Source: Cyclobacteriaceae bacterium (lineage in GTDB: Bacteria > Bacteroidota > Bacteroidia > Cytophagales > Cyclobacteriaceae). From it: DNA of 64,000 nt. Within the stretch, counting starts at the first letter, position 1. The number at the start of each line of letters is the position of its first letter. The notes beneath the pieces are model-generated. The model ran no database searches, had not been told where the DNA came from, and saw nothing but the letters and a program-made list of their open reading frames with translations. Position numbers and translations under genes: made by a program. Of the stretch, positions 33,874-43,558 are shown piece by piece. The stretch spans positions 1 to 64,000 of the forward strand of contig JAEUUJ010000076.1 in NCBI GenBank assembly GCA_016786495.1, read 5' to 3'.

Positions 33874-34224
33874 CTATTGAATGATCACGGTAACTTTGTT
33901 GATGCGGCCTTCTTCGAGTTTGCCGGTTTGTTCGCCACCGCCAAAATTATCTTTGTCGTCTTTGCGGGCAAGCAGGAAATAGGTGATGGCTTTTAAGTCT
34001 TTAAACCGGACCACACCTTTCTTATCGGTAACACCTTCGAACGCCACATTCTTCTCGGCTTTATAGTCCTCTTCGTTTTCGTAGAGCTGCACCTTAACGC
34101 CTTCTTCGGTGTTGCCGAGTTCGTTGCGTACCGTGATAACGATTTGAGTCTTGATCAGCAGTTGAGCGCTCATGAGCAGGAGCAGGCATATCGAAACAAC
34201 TGAAATTCGGGTGATCGTTTTCAT
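33874..34224 (-). CDS. Secreted SpaA/carboxypeptidase-regulatory-like domain protein
   Basis: The protein is 116 aa from the ATG at 34224 (MKTITRISVVSICLLLLMSA, a signal peptide). An earlier in-frame ATG at 34266 would overlap the GH20 gene end and precede a polar stretch, so it was not used. The mature ~85 residues (VITVRNELGNTEEGVKVQLY, VAFEGVTDKKGVVRFKDLKA) form one Ig-like regulatory fold of the kind seen in carboxypeptidase regulatory or SpaA domains. Function unknown. It lies between the GH20 and Nudix genes. Confidence 0.7.
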   Translation of the reverse strand: MKTITRISVVSICLLLLMSAQLLIKTQIVITVRNELGNTEEGVKVQLYENEEDYKAEKNVAFEGVTDKKGVVRFKDLKAITYFLLARKDDKDNFGGGEQTGKLEEGRINKVTVIIQ

Positions 34225-34231
34225 AGTGTGA

Positions 34232-35848
34232 TTATTTTTTTGTCTGTGGATTTTTAAGGTATTCAATTTCTTTCACAAGATGTTGTGCGCAATTCACGTT
34301 CCACTTTTTCAGTCGCTGAAGATGCGGTTCCATTCGCTGAAGGAAATTGATGTAGTCTTTTCCTTCTTTCGGACTCCACACCACTTCTGCGAGTGCGCAT
34401 GCCCTTGGATATGCCATGTATTCGGCATGTTCCGGGGTTCCGATGTATTCCGTCCACAGGTTGGCCTGTGCGCCCAGGATGTACTTGCTTTCGTCAGCAG
34501 TCAGTTGGGGTGGCAATGGCTCGTAGGCATACACTTCACGCACCGGGGTTAAACCACCGATCGCGAGCGGTTCGGTTTTGCTGGTATCCTGATAGTGATC
34601 GAAGTAACACCAGTTGCCGGGCGTCATAATCACGGTATGCTTTTGTTTGGCTGCCGCGATGCCGCCTTCCTCTCCGCGCCAGCTCATCACCGTTGCATTG
34701 GGCGCGAGGCCGCCTTCCAGAATTTCATCCCAGCCGATGATCTGCCGGCCTTTGCTGTTCACATATTTCTCAATGCGGTTAATGAAGTAGCTCTGCAGTT
34801 CATGCTCATCTTTTAATGACTCGGCTTTTATTCGCTTCTGGCAATTCGCACAGGCTTTCCAACTGGTCTTCGGACATTCATCGCCACCGATGTGAATGTA
34901 CTTTCCCGGAAAGAGGGCGATCACCTCATCCAGAACACTCTCGAGAAATATAAATGTCTCTTCTTTACCGGCGCAGAATACCGGATCGAACACACCCCAC
35001 TTGGTTGCTGCATCGTAAGGTCCGCCTGCGCAACCCAGTTCAGGGTATGCCGACAGTGCTGCGAGCGCATGACCCGGCATTTCAATTTCCGGAACGATTG
35101 TTACGTAGCGTGCTGCTGCGTAGGCAATCACGTCTTTAACTTCATCCTGTGTGTAGTAGCCACCGTACCGTTTTCCATCGAAGCGCTCAGGGTTTTCACC
35201 GGCATGACCAATCAGGGTTTCATTTCGATAAGCGGCCCGGGTCTGCAACTGTGGATAGTTCTTTATTTCAATGCGCCAGCCCTGGTCTTCGGTCAGATGC
35301 CAGTGAAAGCGATTGAACTTATGTTTTGCCATCAGGTCGATGTACTTTTTAATGAACTCCACCGGGAACATGTGCCGGCCTACATCAAGATGAAGTCCGC
35401 GATAAGCAAAGCGGGGATAGTCGGTAATCTCCACGAACGGAATTTTTGTTCCGTTTACGGGTGTTAACTGGATCAATGTTTGAATGCCGTAGAATAATCC
35501 CGCTTCGGCATTTGCCTGGATGGCAATTCCTTTTTTGGAGACTGAAAGCGTGTAACCCTCATCTCCGAGATCATCCAGCCTGGCAATAGAAAGTTTTACC
35601 GGGTAACCTTTGGCTTTTGGATCACGACCGGCTTCCACGTCTTTCGACTTTAAAAATTTATCCAGGAATACCGACAGCGAGGCATCTGCACCGGTCAGTT
35701 CAATGGCCGCCGCCCGTTTGGATAAATCGAGTGAACCTTTTGAGGTGGTGAGTTTAACGGGCCGCGGTATAATGTTGATGTCGGATTGCGCAACCGCTGA
35801 AACCGCGGTGAAAACCGCTAAAAAGAAAAGAACAATTGATTTTTGCAT
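34232..35848 (-). CDS. GH20 beta-N-acetylhexosaminidase, secreted
   Basis: The protein is 538 aa from the ATG at 35848 (MQKSIVLFFLAVFTAVSAVA, signal peptide); an in-frame ATG at 35881 would put 11 residues before it. It has an N-terminal GH20b domain (INIIPRPVKL...YGIQTLIQL) and a catalytic TIM barrel with FHWHLTEDQGWRIEI and the D-E pair in HIGGDECPK (D323, E324). It uses substrate-assisted catalysis to release terminal GlcNAc or GalNAc from chitin or glycoconjugates. The exact substrate is not known. Confidence 0.96.
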   Translation of the reverse strand: MQKSIVLFFLAVFTAVSAVAQSDINIIPRPVKLTTSKGSLDLSKRAAAIELTGADASLSVFLDKFLKSKDVEAGRDPKAKGYPVKLSIARLDDLGDEGYTLSVSKKGIAIQANAEAGLFYGIQTLIQLTPVNGTKIPFVEITDYPRFAYRGLHLDVGRHMFPVEFIKKYIDLMAKHKFNRFHWHLTEDQGWRIEIKNYPQLQTRAAYRNETLIGHAGENPERFDGKRYGGYYTQDEVKDVIAYAAARYVTIVPEIEMPGHALAALSAYPELGCAGGPYDAATKWGVFDPVFCAGKEETFIFLESVLDEVIALFPGKYIHIGGDECPKTSWKACANCQKRIKAESLKDEHELQSYFINRIEKYVNSKGRQIIGWDEILEGGLAPNATVMSWRGEEGGIAAAKQKHTVIMTPGNWCYFDHYQDTSKTEPLAIGGLTPVREVYAYEPLPPQLTADESKYILGAQANLWTEYIGTPEHAEYMAYPRACALAEVVWSPKEGKDYINFLQRMEPHLQRLKKWNVNCAQHLVKEIEYLKNPQTKK

Positions 35849-35911
35849 AAACCTGAGTAAGCACCCAAGTAACGAAATCAATTGTTCTTCAACAATGAGA
35901 ATTATGGCAAA

Positions 35912-38900
35912 TTATCGCAACAGCATAACGCTGCCGCGGAGTTCCTGCTCGCCTTCTGTTGTGAGGTCACCGAAAAACTTCATCACGTATGTGTAAGTGC
36001 CTCCCGGCAAAAGCGTTCCGTTTCCTTTATACGTGCCGTTCCACTTGAAGTCGCGGTCGGTCGATTGAAACACCATTTCACCCCAACGATTGTAAATAAA
36101 CACGTTGAACCCTTTGTCGGAAACAAAGGTCGGGAATATGGAGAACGTCTTGTTGATCTCGACACCGCTTCCGGGGCGGAACGCATTGGGCACGTCAATC
36201 AACGGTGCGCATTGCTCAATCACGAGTGTTTCATCGCGTGTTAAGCACTCAAATGAGTTGATGATCTCTACTGCGTACAAGCCCGGTGCAGTGACCGTGA
36301 GGGTTTGACCGGTTTCCGTTGGCAGCGTAACTCCGTCTTTAAACCATTGCCATGAGATACCATCACCTGCTGTCAACTGAAATACGCACGAATTCGGTTC
36401 CGGATTGGAGCAATCACGGTTGCCCGGACGGTTACAGATAAATCTTCTGGCAGGCAGATTTCCATCGGGACTGTCTACAAAGCGAATCTCTCCGAAAACT
36501 TCTTCACTCGGACAACCCTCGGCTGTGGTGGCAATCACACTGTATGTTCCTTCTTCGGTTTGACCGGTAAGCGTGGCACCTGTTTGCCCGGCAATCACGT
36601 CACCGTCAAGAAACCATTGATACGTTACTCCGGTTAGTCCGGTGGGCTGAATCAATGCCTGAATATTGAACACATCTCCAGCGCACGGTGAAATCGGATC
36701 GATTACTACGGAAATCGTTCCGAATACATTCACGGTTTTGGTAGCGGAAGTGAATATGCAACCCGAAAGGGTGTTCACCACTTCAACGCGATAGTCGATG
36801 CCGTTATCTGCCAGTGTTGCCTGAATGGTTTGCCCACCTCCGCCAACGATGGCCACTCCGTTTCGATACCAGCGATAGGTATAACTTCCCGGAGGAGCGG
36901 TTGTAGCCGTAAGTGTTACGTTGTCTGCGCAGGCTTCACTTTGGGTGAAGTCAACCGTAACGTTATTGTTGACATTTACATCGATGCTTTGCGTTGTCGG
37001 GCAAAGACCGGCACTGGTAACGGTAACGCTGAAGGTTTGCATGCCTTGCGGGGCATTGGCCGTTGTACTTGCGCTGTTCACATTAACGATGCCCGGGCCG
37101 CTCCATGAATAGGTAGATCCCGGAGGTGCAGTTGTTTCCGTCAGGGTAATGGGATTAACACATGGATTTGCCGTGAGCGTAACGGTAACCTGCGGATCGG
37201 AAACGACTGAAATTGGGGCGGTACTGACGCAAGCTCCCTGGCGAATTTCCACGATGTAATTTCCCGGCACGGGTACAGGCGGTGTGATGACATGCGTACT
37301 GGCAAACGCAGTAACCGGCACGACTACCACGCCCGTGGTGGAGTTGATCACACGATATGTTCCGGAAGCCACCGAAGCATCAAACTCGAGTGCAACCGGA
37401 TCGCACGTTGGTGTTTGTGCAACAAGATTGGTGATCGTCAGCGAGGTGGCGTTTATGCCTACGCTGCTGGTTGTAGCACAACCGGATATCTGGTCGGAAA
37501 CCTGAATAACATACGTATCTACTACCAGGCCGGTGATCGGTGACGGAACAACCGGTCCTGTGGTTTGATCAATATTCGACCGGCTAATGCCGGATGTTAA
37601 TCCGTTAACCGAATACGTAAAGGTTCCGGTTGCGGGCCCCGTGATGGTTAACTGAATTTGTCCGGTTGAGGTGCCGCAAACAATGGTATTGGGAACGGCT
37701 GTAAAGGAAGGTGATGCATTAATCGTAAACACCACGGAATCTTTCACCGTACAGGTTGTAACCGGATCGGTCACCTGAACACGGTATTCAAATATTCCCG
37801 TTGCGGCCGTACTTACAGATTGGGTCTGTGTTGTTCCGGATGGAACTTCGTTGATCGCCCATGCATAGTTACTTCCCGGATTTTGTGCGTTCAGCGGAGA
37901 TACCGGTGTATTCTGACAAATGTTTTGATTTGGCCCGAGCTCTACGATCGGGCGGTTATCTGCAATTAATAAATCCCGGTTCGAAGTACACCCCGCTGCA
38001 TTTGTAATGGTTAGTGAAACAATTTGCGGACGGTTTACATTGATGGTGAACGTAGTTTCACCGGTCGACCACAGGTATGTTAGCGTTGGATCATTTGCCG
38101 GTAATGCCTGAAGTGTTAACGGACCGTTACAAACAACAGGCTGCTGCCCGGGTGGCAAGAATGTCGGGTTAGGAGGCGGCCCTGAAATAGTGATGGTTTG
38201 CGTCAGGAGTGTATCCAGTCCGCATCGGTTGGTGATGCGCAGGGTTACGTTATAGTCCTGGGTGGTTCCCGGAGGTGGTACCGGGTAGGTATGTTCAACG
38301 TTTGCCGAGTCGGCTGTAAAGCCATCACCGAATGTCCAGAGGAATTGATCGATCTGATCTGTTCCAACGCCTTGAAAAATGGTTGGCGTTCCTCCGCAGA
38401 AAGCAGTGATGGTCATGGAAGGCTCGGGTGTTCCGTTGAAGATTTGTTGAATAAAGTTTGGAAGACCTAACCGGCTTTGCGTTCCGCCTGCGAGCGGGAA
38501 AGCACCTAACGTGATGCTCGATAACTGTAACGTATCGGAATTGAAGTTAATCGTGGCGAGTGAGGAACTTACATTGACGGCTACGTAGATTGTTCCATCC
38601 GGTCCGCGCTGAATCGCGCCAAGCTCACCGGCAATCGGTCCGGATGCCGGACCCGGAGGAATAAGCACCGGATTATTCTGGAAATCGATGTACGCTTCAC
38701 GCAGGAACGAGTTGGGAGTTCCTTTTATCGTTGTAATGATTTTGTTGCCTGCGAACTCCACGCCATACACCTGCCCGGAAGTAGTGTTGAGGTTGAGGCT
38801 TCGGAAATTTGTTACCACACCGGTTGTGTCAACGAAGTCAAAGATCTCGAGCGAATTATTGGAAGGCGAGGTAGACAGGGCAACGGCCAACAAGTTGCCG

Positions 38901-41194
38901 GTAAGTTCCATGTAACCCTGACCATTCAGTTCCTCGGTCAGCAAGTGATCGGAACCCAGGCTTGAAATAACCGGATTGCCAATACCGGTTGTGGAGATCG
39001 GATACGCGCGGAATGAATTGTTTCCGTATTCATGGGCAATCACCCATTGTCCGTTACCGGTGATCCGTTCCGTGCTCCGGCTGAATAATAACTGGTTATA
39101 CTCAACAAGCCCTCCGTTACCGCCATTCAGTTTCAGATCGTATAGTGAATAGCGCAGCTGATAGGTGTTAGAGCCGTGTACTTGTTGGGTTGTAAAAATG
39201 TAGAAGATTGTTTCGTCACCCTGAACCGGCATGATCAATGCCGATTGCGTTGAACCTTGTTCTCCGCCAATACCCGGAGGGATTGGAATGGGCGTAGGTA
39301 CTCCACCGACAAGGGATGTTGTGATCTCCACATCGTTTTTATCATACACGCGAACACCGTCAGTTGAAAAAATCACTTCACCGTTTCGATCGCAAATTAC
39401 CGAACAGCCTTCGGGTGTGTTCAGCGGTCCGCTGATTGGCACGGGTGGTTGTTCATTAAAGTCTATCCCGGCATTTTGTCCGAAGTACCAAATGTTGGCC
39501 CTTTGATCGACCGCATCGTATTCGCGAACATTCACTCCCGCATACGTTGAGCAGCCGGTAGCATCGGTAACAACCACATAATAGTAACCTGCCGAATCGG
39601 GCGTAAGCGTTGCGCCCGTGTCTCCGTTCGACCAGGTAAACGTGAGGGGAGCAGTGCCGCCCTGAGTCCGGACCCGAACGCTGAACGGCCCTCCGTTACA
39701 TGACTGGCCAACCGGTGGCGGGAATTCGCAGCGACACGCGGTGGTGTCTTGCGGAAGCGTGAGCTGAAGCGTGAAGTTGGTAAGGTTAACTACGCCATTG
39801 CCGATCGCGGACTGGCCGTTCAGGAACGCGGTGACCGAGACGTTGAACGTTCCTCCATTATTATACGTGTGAACCGGGCTCCATTCGCTGGATGAATTGC
39901 CATCGCCAAAATCCCAAACCAGGCTGTCGGCTGCAGGCGTAACGGTCGGGAAAAATGATATCGGTGAATTGGAACATGTACCACGTGATACAAAGCTCAC
40001 CGCAAGATTGTTGTTCGATCGTGGCAGGAATTCCGGAAACTGACGTCCTGTAAAATTGATGGCACCTCCGAAAGCATCGGGTGTGTGGGTAACGGCAACG
40101 CCCACAGAGTCGAGGTCGGTTAACCGTCCTAATAGAAATGAACCGCCTGTCGTTGTTTGATACAGGTGATAAATCGATGTATCGGGAGCAATCATCAGTC
40201 CATAGCTTTGTGCTACCGGAATGTCAAGAACCGAAACTAATGATGTTCCCGCGGGAGCGGTCATATCAAATTGCAAAACATTGGCGGTAATCCCTGGTTC
40301 TCCATGAACGGAGATATACAGGAATCTTCCGGTAGGGCTCCATTCGGTATCGTAGACAGCTTGCTGTGTAGTACTGTTAACACCGGAGTTGAGCACCAGC
40401 CGGTCGAGTGTGATGACACCGGTTGAATTGTTGAAGTTCAGGATTGCCACGTTGCGATTGTCCGTTTGAGGCGATACTGCCAGTTTACCGGTTGCTTCGT
40501 GGTATGAAAAGTTAGCGGCCGACATTGGGAAGCCGGTGACGTTTGGAGAGAGCGTTGAGGTTGCAAATGAACCTGATGCATCAATCAGCGTTGCTGTAAA
40601 GTTATCCTGTCCGTTCTCGTGGGTGATCAGCCAATAGTCAACACCATTTGCATGCGGCACCGTAATCATTGCTTCCGACCGGCCTGTTAAACCGGTGAGT
40701 TGGTTTTTGGTGGTGACATTTCCGATGGGGGGCTCGGGAAAAATCTCGTTACCGGATGCCGCCATGTTAACAGTGGTAACCCGAATTGTTCCTCCGGTGG
40801 TAAACGAGGCGGTGTTGGTAAAGATATAATATTGATTGGGTGAACCGGGCCTTCCGCTGATGGCAACCGGTTGGTTGGCATTTGCCTGAACCGTGAGGCC
40901 GCCACCGTTGGGCATCTGCGTATGGGTGATATCGAACACGCGCGATCCGTCTGTATAAAAAAGAAGATCGCCATTGATCGGGTTAGTGGCAACTGCGCTG
41001 CCGCCTGTTCCGAACGGGAACGCTTTGTTGGTAACTAACGAAGGCTGGGCGGTGGACCGGCTGAAACGAATACCCCGGTTTGTGTTGCCGAAATACCAGT
41101 TGTAACGCGCGTAGTTTTGCTGCGAAAAGCCATCGGCTCCGGCAAGCAGGCAAAGAAACAACACTACCCAACGCAACATCGAAGAATTACTCAT
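35912..41194 (-). CDS. 1760-aa secreted protein with PKD domains and a type B T9SS sorting domain
   Basis: The protein has a signal peptide (MSNSSMLRWVVLFLCLLAGA), two long propeller-like N-terminal portions (~30-395, ~565-945, both with the start pattern NxWYFGxN), PKD domains including LVWDFGDGNSSSEWSPVHTY (~425) and FLWTFGDGFTADSANVEHTY (~975), and then repeated beta-sandwich modules (~1060-1610). It ends with IDVPNAFRPGSGVEINKTFS...YNRWGEMVFQSTDRDFKW, the gliding-motility-associated (type B) C-terminal domain recognised by the type IX secretion system. It is exported and either released or attached to the surface. The PorP/SprF gene is divergent, 165 bp away. A particular activity is not evident. 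Confidence 0.92.
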   Translation of the reverse strand: MSNSSMLRWVVLFLCLLAGADGFSQQNYARYNWYFGNTNRGIRFSRSTAQPSLVTNKAFPFGTGGSAVATNPINGDLLFYTDGSRVFDITHTQMPNGGGLTVQANANQPVAISGRPGSPNQYYIFTNTASFTTGGTIRVTTVNMAASGNEIFPEPPIGNVTTKNQLTGLTGRSEAMITVPHANGVDYWLITHENGQDNFTATLIDASGSFATSTLSPNVTGFPMSAANFSYHEATGKLAVSPQTDNRNVAILNFNNSTGVITLDRLVLNSGVNSTTQQAVYDTEWSPTGRFLYISVHGEPGITANVLQFDMTAPAGTSLVSVLDIPVAQSYGLMIAPDTSIYHLYQTTTGGSFLLGRLTDLDSVGVAVTHTPDAFGGAINFTGRQFPEFLPRSNNNLAVSFVSRGTCSNSPISFFPTVTPAADSLVWDFGDGNSSSEWSPVHTYNNGGTFNVSVTAFLNGQSAIGNGVVNLTNFTLQLTLPQDTTACRCEFPPPVGQSCNGGPFSVRVRTQGGTAPLTFTWSNGDTGATLTPDSAGYYYVVVTDATGCSTYAGVNVREYDAVDQRANIWYFGQNAGIDFNEQPPVPISGPLNTPEGCSVICDRNGEVIFSTDGVRVYDKNDVEITTSLVGGVPTPIPIPPGIGGEQGSTQSALIMPVQGDETIFYIFTTQQVHGSNTYQLRYSLYDLKLNGGNGGLVEYNQLLFSRSTERITGNGQWVIAHEYGNNSFRAYPISTTGIGNPVISSLGSDHLLTEELNGQGYMELTGNLLAVALSTSPSNNSLEIFDFVDTTGVVTNFRSLNLNTTSGQVYGVEFAGNKIITTIKGTPNSFLREAYIDFQNNPVLIPPGPASGPIAGELGAIQRGPDGTIYVAVNVSSSLATINFNSDTLQLSSITLGAFPLAGGTQSRLGLPNFIQQIFNGTPEPSMTITAFCGGTPTIFQGVGTDQIDQFLWTFGDGFTADSANVEHTYPVPPPGTTQDYNVTLRITNRCGLDTLLTQTITISGPPPNPTFLPPGQQPVVCNGPLTLQALPANDPTLTYLWSTGETTFTINVNRPQIVSLTITNAAGCTSNRDLLIADNRPIVELGPNQNICQNTPVSPLNAQNPGSNYAWAINEVPSGTTQTQSVSTAATGIFEYRVQVTDPVTTCTVKDSVVFTINASPSFTAVPNTIVCGTSTGQIQLTITGPATGTFTYSVNGLTSGISRSNIDQTTGPVVPSPITGLVVDTYVIQVSDQISGCATTSSVGINATSLTITNLVAQTPTCDPVALEFDASVASGTYRVINSTTGVVVVPVTAFASTHVITPPVPVPGNYIVEIRQGACVSTAPISVVSDPQVTVTLTANPCVNPITLTETTAPPGSTYSWSGPGIVNVNSASTTANAPQGMQTFSVTVTSAGLCPTTQSIDVNVNNNVTVDFTQSEACADNVTLTATTAPPGSYTYRWYRNGVAIVGGGGQTIQATLADNGIDYRVEVVNTLSGCIFTSATKTVNVFGTISVVIDPISPCAGDVFNIQALIQPTGLTGVTYQWFLDGDVIAGQTGATLTGQTEEGTYSVIATTAEGCPSEEVFGEIRFVDSPDGNLPARRFICNRPGNRDCSNPEPNSCVFQLTAGDGISWQWFKDGVTLPTETGQTLTVTAPGLYAVEIINSFECLTRDETLVIEQCAPLIDVPNAFRPGSGVEINKTFSIFPTFVSDKGFNVFIYNRWGEMVFQSTDRDFKWNGTYKGNGTLLPGGTYTYVMKFFGDLTTEGEQELRGSVMLLR

Positions 41195-41358
41195 GCCTGT
41201 GAACTTAGCTCAACAACAATAAAAAAGACTCGTAATAAAACGCCCGACCATCACGAAAGTATACAATTTGGCCAAAAATATCGTTAAGATTCGGGAAGCC
41301 ACGGCTTAAAAACGGGCCGTGTTTTTATAAATTTCACGAATAGCTTTACTTTGCTTTA

Positions 41359-42426
41359 ATGGCGCTAAGAAAATACCCCGGTTTGATGTACGGACGAGTG
41401 TGGTTTACCGGCTTATTAATGCTGTTACTGCACGGTGCGGTAACTGCCCAGGATCCGCAATTCTCGCAGTTTTACGCTGCCCCGCTCTATTTGAATCCGG
41501 CCTTTGCAGGCTCGACTAATCAAACCCGCGTGGGACTAAACTATCGCAATCAATGGCCTTCGATTGACGGAAACTTTACCACCATGTCGGTATATGCCGA
41601 TCATTACATGGAGGATATCAACAGTGCCATCGGACTCATTATTAATCGGGATGTTGAAGGCCTTGCCGGGCTTCAGTCGGTGAACATAGGACTTCAATAT
41701 GCGTATGAGATGTACATCACCGAGAACCTCGGTTTCAGGCCGGGTGGTCAGGTTTCGTTGTACAGGCGAAGCATGAATTTCGACAAGCTTACGTTCGGGT
41801 CGCAATACGATCCGACTACCGGTTTCTTTACAAATCCTTCCGGAGAAACTTTTAACTCGAACTTCAGCAAAACCTTCGTTGACCTTTCGCTTGGCGGATT
41901 ATTTTTTACCAAGGTTGCCTATCTCGGTATAGCTGCGTTTCATTTGAATCAACCGAATCAGTCGGTGATTGATGAAGACAGTCCGCTGCCGATGAAACTT
42001 TCCATTCATGGTGGATTTAAATATTTTATGAAACCCGGAGCAGTGGGTAGCGGTATTTATGCGCGTGAAGCGGAGCGCAGCATTGGCCCGGCTTTCCAGT
42101 ATCGTCATCAGGGACAGTTCGATCAGATGGATCTCGGTCTATATTACACGGCTGAGCCCCTCGTACTCGGGTTGTGGTATCGCGGAGTGCCATTCAAAAA
42201 AGTAAATGACTTTGTCAACAACGAATCGATTGTACTGCTGCTTGGCTTTACCCGCATCGGACAGAAGCAGGCGTTGAGCATTGGTTACAGTTTTGACTAC
42301 ACCATTTCCAAGTTAACGGCTAAGAGCGGAGGCGCACACGAGTTCAGTCTCAGCTACACCTGGCCAACGCGCAATCCGCGCAAGCCACCGAAATCAAAGA
42401 TGGTGATTCCGTGTCCGGATTTTTAA
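41359..42426 (+). CDS. PorP/SprF-family outer-membrane protein (T9SS type B partner)
   Basis: The 355-aa protein has a signal peptide (MYGRVWFTGLLMLLLHGAVTA region; starting at 41359 or at the ATG at 41386) and then DPQFSQFYAAPLYLNPAFAG, the hallmark of the PorP/SprF family, followed by a beta-barrel (NIGLQYAYEMYITENLGFRP, ...YSFDYTISKLTAKSGGAHEF). SprF-like proteins are needed for secretion of proteins with type B C-terminal domains. The divergent 1760-aa gene encodes just such a cargo, so they act as a pair. Confidence 0.94.
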   Translation: MALRKYPGLMYGRVWFTGLLMLLLHGAVTAQDPQFSQFYAAPLYLNPAFAGSTNQTRVGLNYRNQWPSIDGNFTTMSVYADHYMEDINSAIGLIINRDVEGLAGLQSVNIGLQYAYEMYITENLGFRPGGQVSLYRRSMNFDKLTFGSQYDPTTGFFTNPSGETFNSNFSKTFVDLSLGGLFFTKVAYLGIAAFHLNQPNQSVIDEDSPLPMKLSIHGGFKYFMKPGAVGSGIYAREAERSIGPAFQYRHQGQFDQMDLGLYYTAEPLVLGLWYRGVPFKKVNDFVNNESIVLLLGFTRIGQKQALSIGYSFDYTISKLTAKSGGAHEFSLSYTWPTRNPRKPPKSKMVIPCPDF

Positions 42427-42550
42427 GGAAAATTCTTCGGGTCGCCTTTTTCTGCCGGCCTTGCGCAAAAGTGTGCCTGACGCACCGACAGCACGGCACC
42501 GAAGCCCGCTCACTCATATTATTACTGTATCTTTCCTGAAATTTCCTGTC

Positions 42551-43168
42551 GTGCAGCTTCAGTATTTCTTTGAGCTTTTCGGAACGTTCTTCTTTGCCAT
42601 CTCAGGTGCGATGGCGATTCACGACCGTGACCACGACTGGTTCGGAGCTGGCTTCACCGGATTTCTCACGGCCATCGGAGGCGGAAGTCTGCGCGACATC
42701 ACCCTCGGCAGCTATCCGCTGGTGTGGATTGGCGACATCAACTTTCTCTACGCCATCCTGGCCGGAATCCTGATTGCGCTGGTGTTTTTCTCCAAACTGG
42801 TTCGGCTGAAGCGAACATTTTTTCTCTTCGACACGCTCGGCATTGCCTTCTTCACCATCCTGGGTGTGGAGAAAGCGCTCAGTCTGGGTGTCCGTCCGGA
42901 GATCGCTGCGATCATGGGAATGTTCACTGCGGTGATGGGCGGAGTGATCCGCGACACGCTCGCGAACGAAACGCCTGTCATCTTCCGGAAAGAAATTTAT
43001 GCCACTGCATGCCTCGCAGGGGCAGTTTTTTACCTCTTGCTCAACTTTCAGTTTGGTGTTGATCGCAACATTAACCTGGTTGTGTCGAGCTTGTTGATCA
43101 TCATCATCCGTGTGCTTGCCGTGAAGTACAAACTCGCGTTACCCGGGTTTAAGAAACCTTCGCACTAA
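42551..43168 (+). CDS. Trimeric intracellular cation channel-family (UPF0126) membrane protein
   Basis: The protein is 205 aa from the GTG at 42551 (VQLQYFFELFGTFFFAISGA). The frame extends upstream to a TTG at 42461, but those residues are proline/arginine-rich and out of keeping with the family. Two UPF0126 halves are visible with the paired motifs AIGGGSLRDITLG (~45) and VMGGVIRDTLANE (~130), matching the seven-helix TRIC/YicG fold with internal duplication. It is a likely cation channel. It is followed by a 390-bp spacer before the arginine operon. Confidence 0.87.
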   Translation: MQLQYFFELFGTFFFAISGAMAIHDRDHDWFGAGFTGFLTAIGGGSLRDITLGSYPLVWIGDINFLYAILAGILIALVFFSKLVRLKRTFFLFDTLGIAFFTILGVEKALSLGVRPEIAAIMGMFTAVMGGVIRDTLANETPVIFRKEIYATACLAGAVFYLLLNFQFGVDRNINLVVSSLLIIIIRVLAVKYKLALPGFKKPSH

Positions 43169-43558
43169 CTTTCGTTAGCCGAGGCAACAAAAAATTTTTA
43201 AAATCTTAGCCTCAAACATTATCATTTCCCGAACTTTATCGTTTAATTTTGCATATTAAGTTAAACCAAACAGGAGACTGAATGCCATTTATCTGACTTC
43301 ACTTAACCACTAAGACAGAAATTGAAAACTTCAATCACCACTACACGAACAGCCAAGGCTGTTAACCACTCCAAAAGAACAAACCTGTTCTACCTTCACG
43401 CCTGCGAGGTGATTAGGCGCAACCGACCGACACGCTTCGCGCGGATCTGATACCAACGCCCAAGATCGTTGAATGAGACATAACATCGGAGATGTTATGG
43501 CTTTTGTGCTTTAGCACTGTTTTTGATCATTCATTTTTGATTAATACCAGACATTACA
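43169..43558 (+). promoter_or_regulatory. Intergenic leader of the arginine operon
   Basis: This 390-bp gap holds a -7 box (TAATTTTG, 43244-43251) and, after it, a chain of hairpins: AACAGCC/GGCTGTT (43348-43363), GAACA/TGTTC (43377-43390), CGCCT/AGGCG (43399-43419), CATAACATC/GATGTTATG (43479-43499, 9-bp perfect stem, GGA loop) and GTGC/GCAC (43506-43517) followed by TGTTTTTG. A tiny ORF, MPFI (43282-43296), follows an AGGAG. It has the look of an attenuator or riboswitch-like leader but matches none I know. Confidence 0.6.

Noticed and set aside
42461-42550. 30-residue extension of the TRIC-family protein
   Set aside because: It is proline/arginine-rich and not part of the family; the GTG at 42551 matches the usual N-terminus.
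43282-43296. Four-codon ORF (MPFI) preceded by AGGAG as a gene
   Set aside because: Too short to call as a gene; recorded only as part of the arginine leader.
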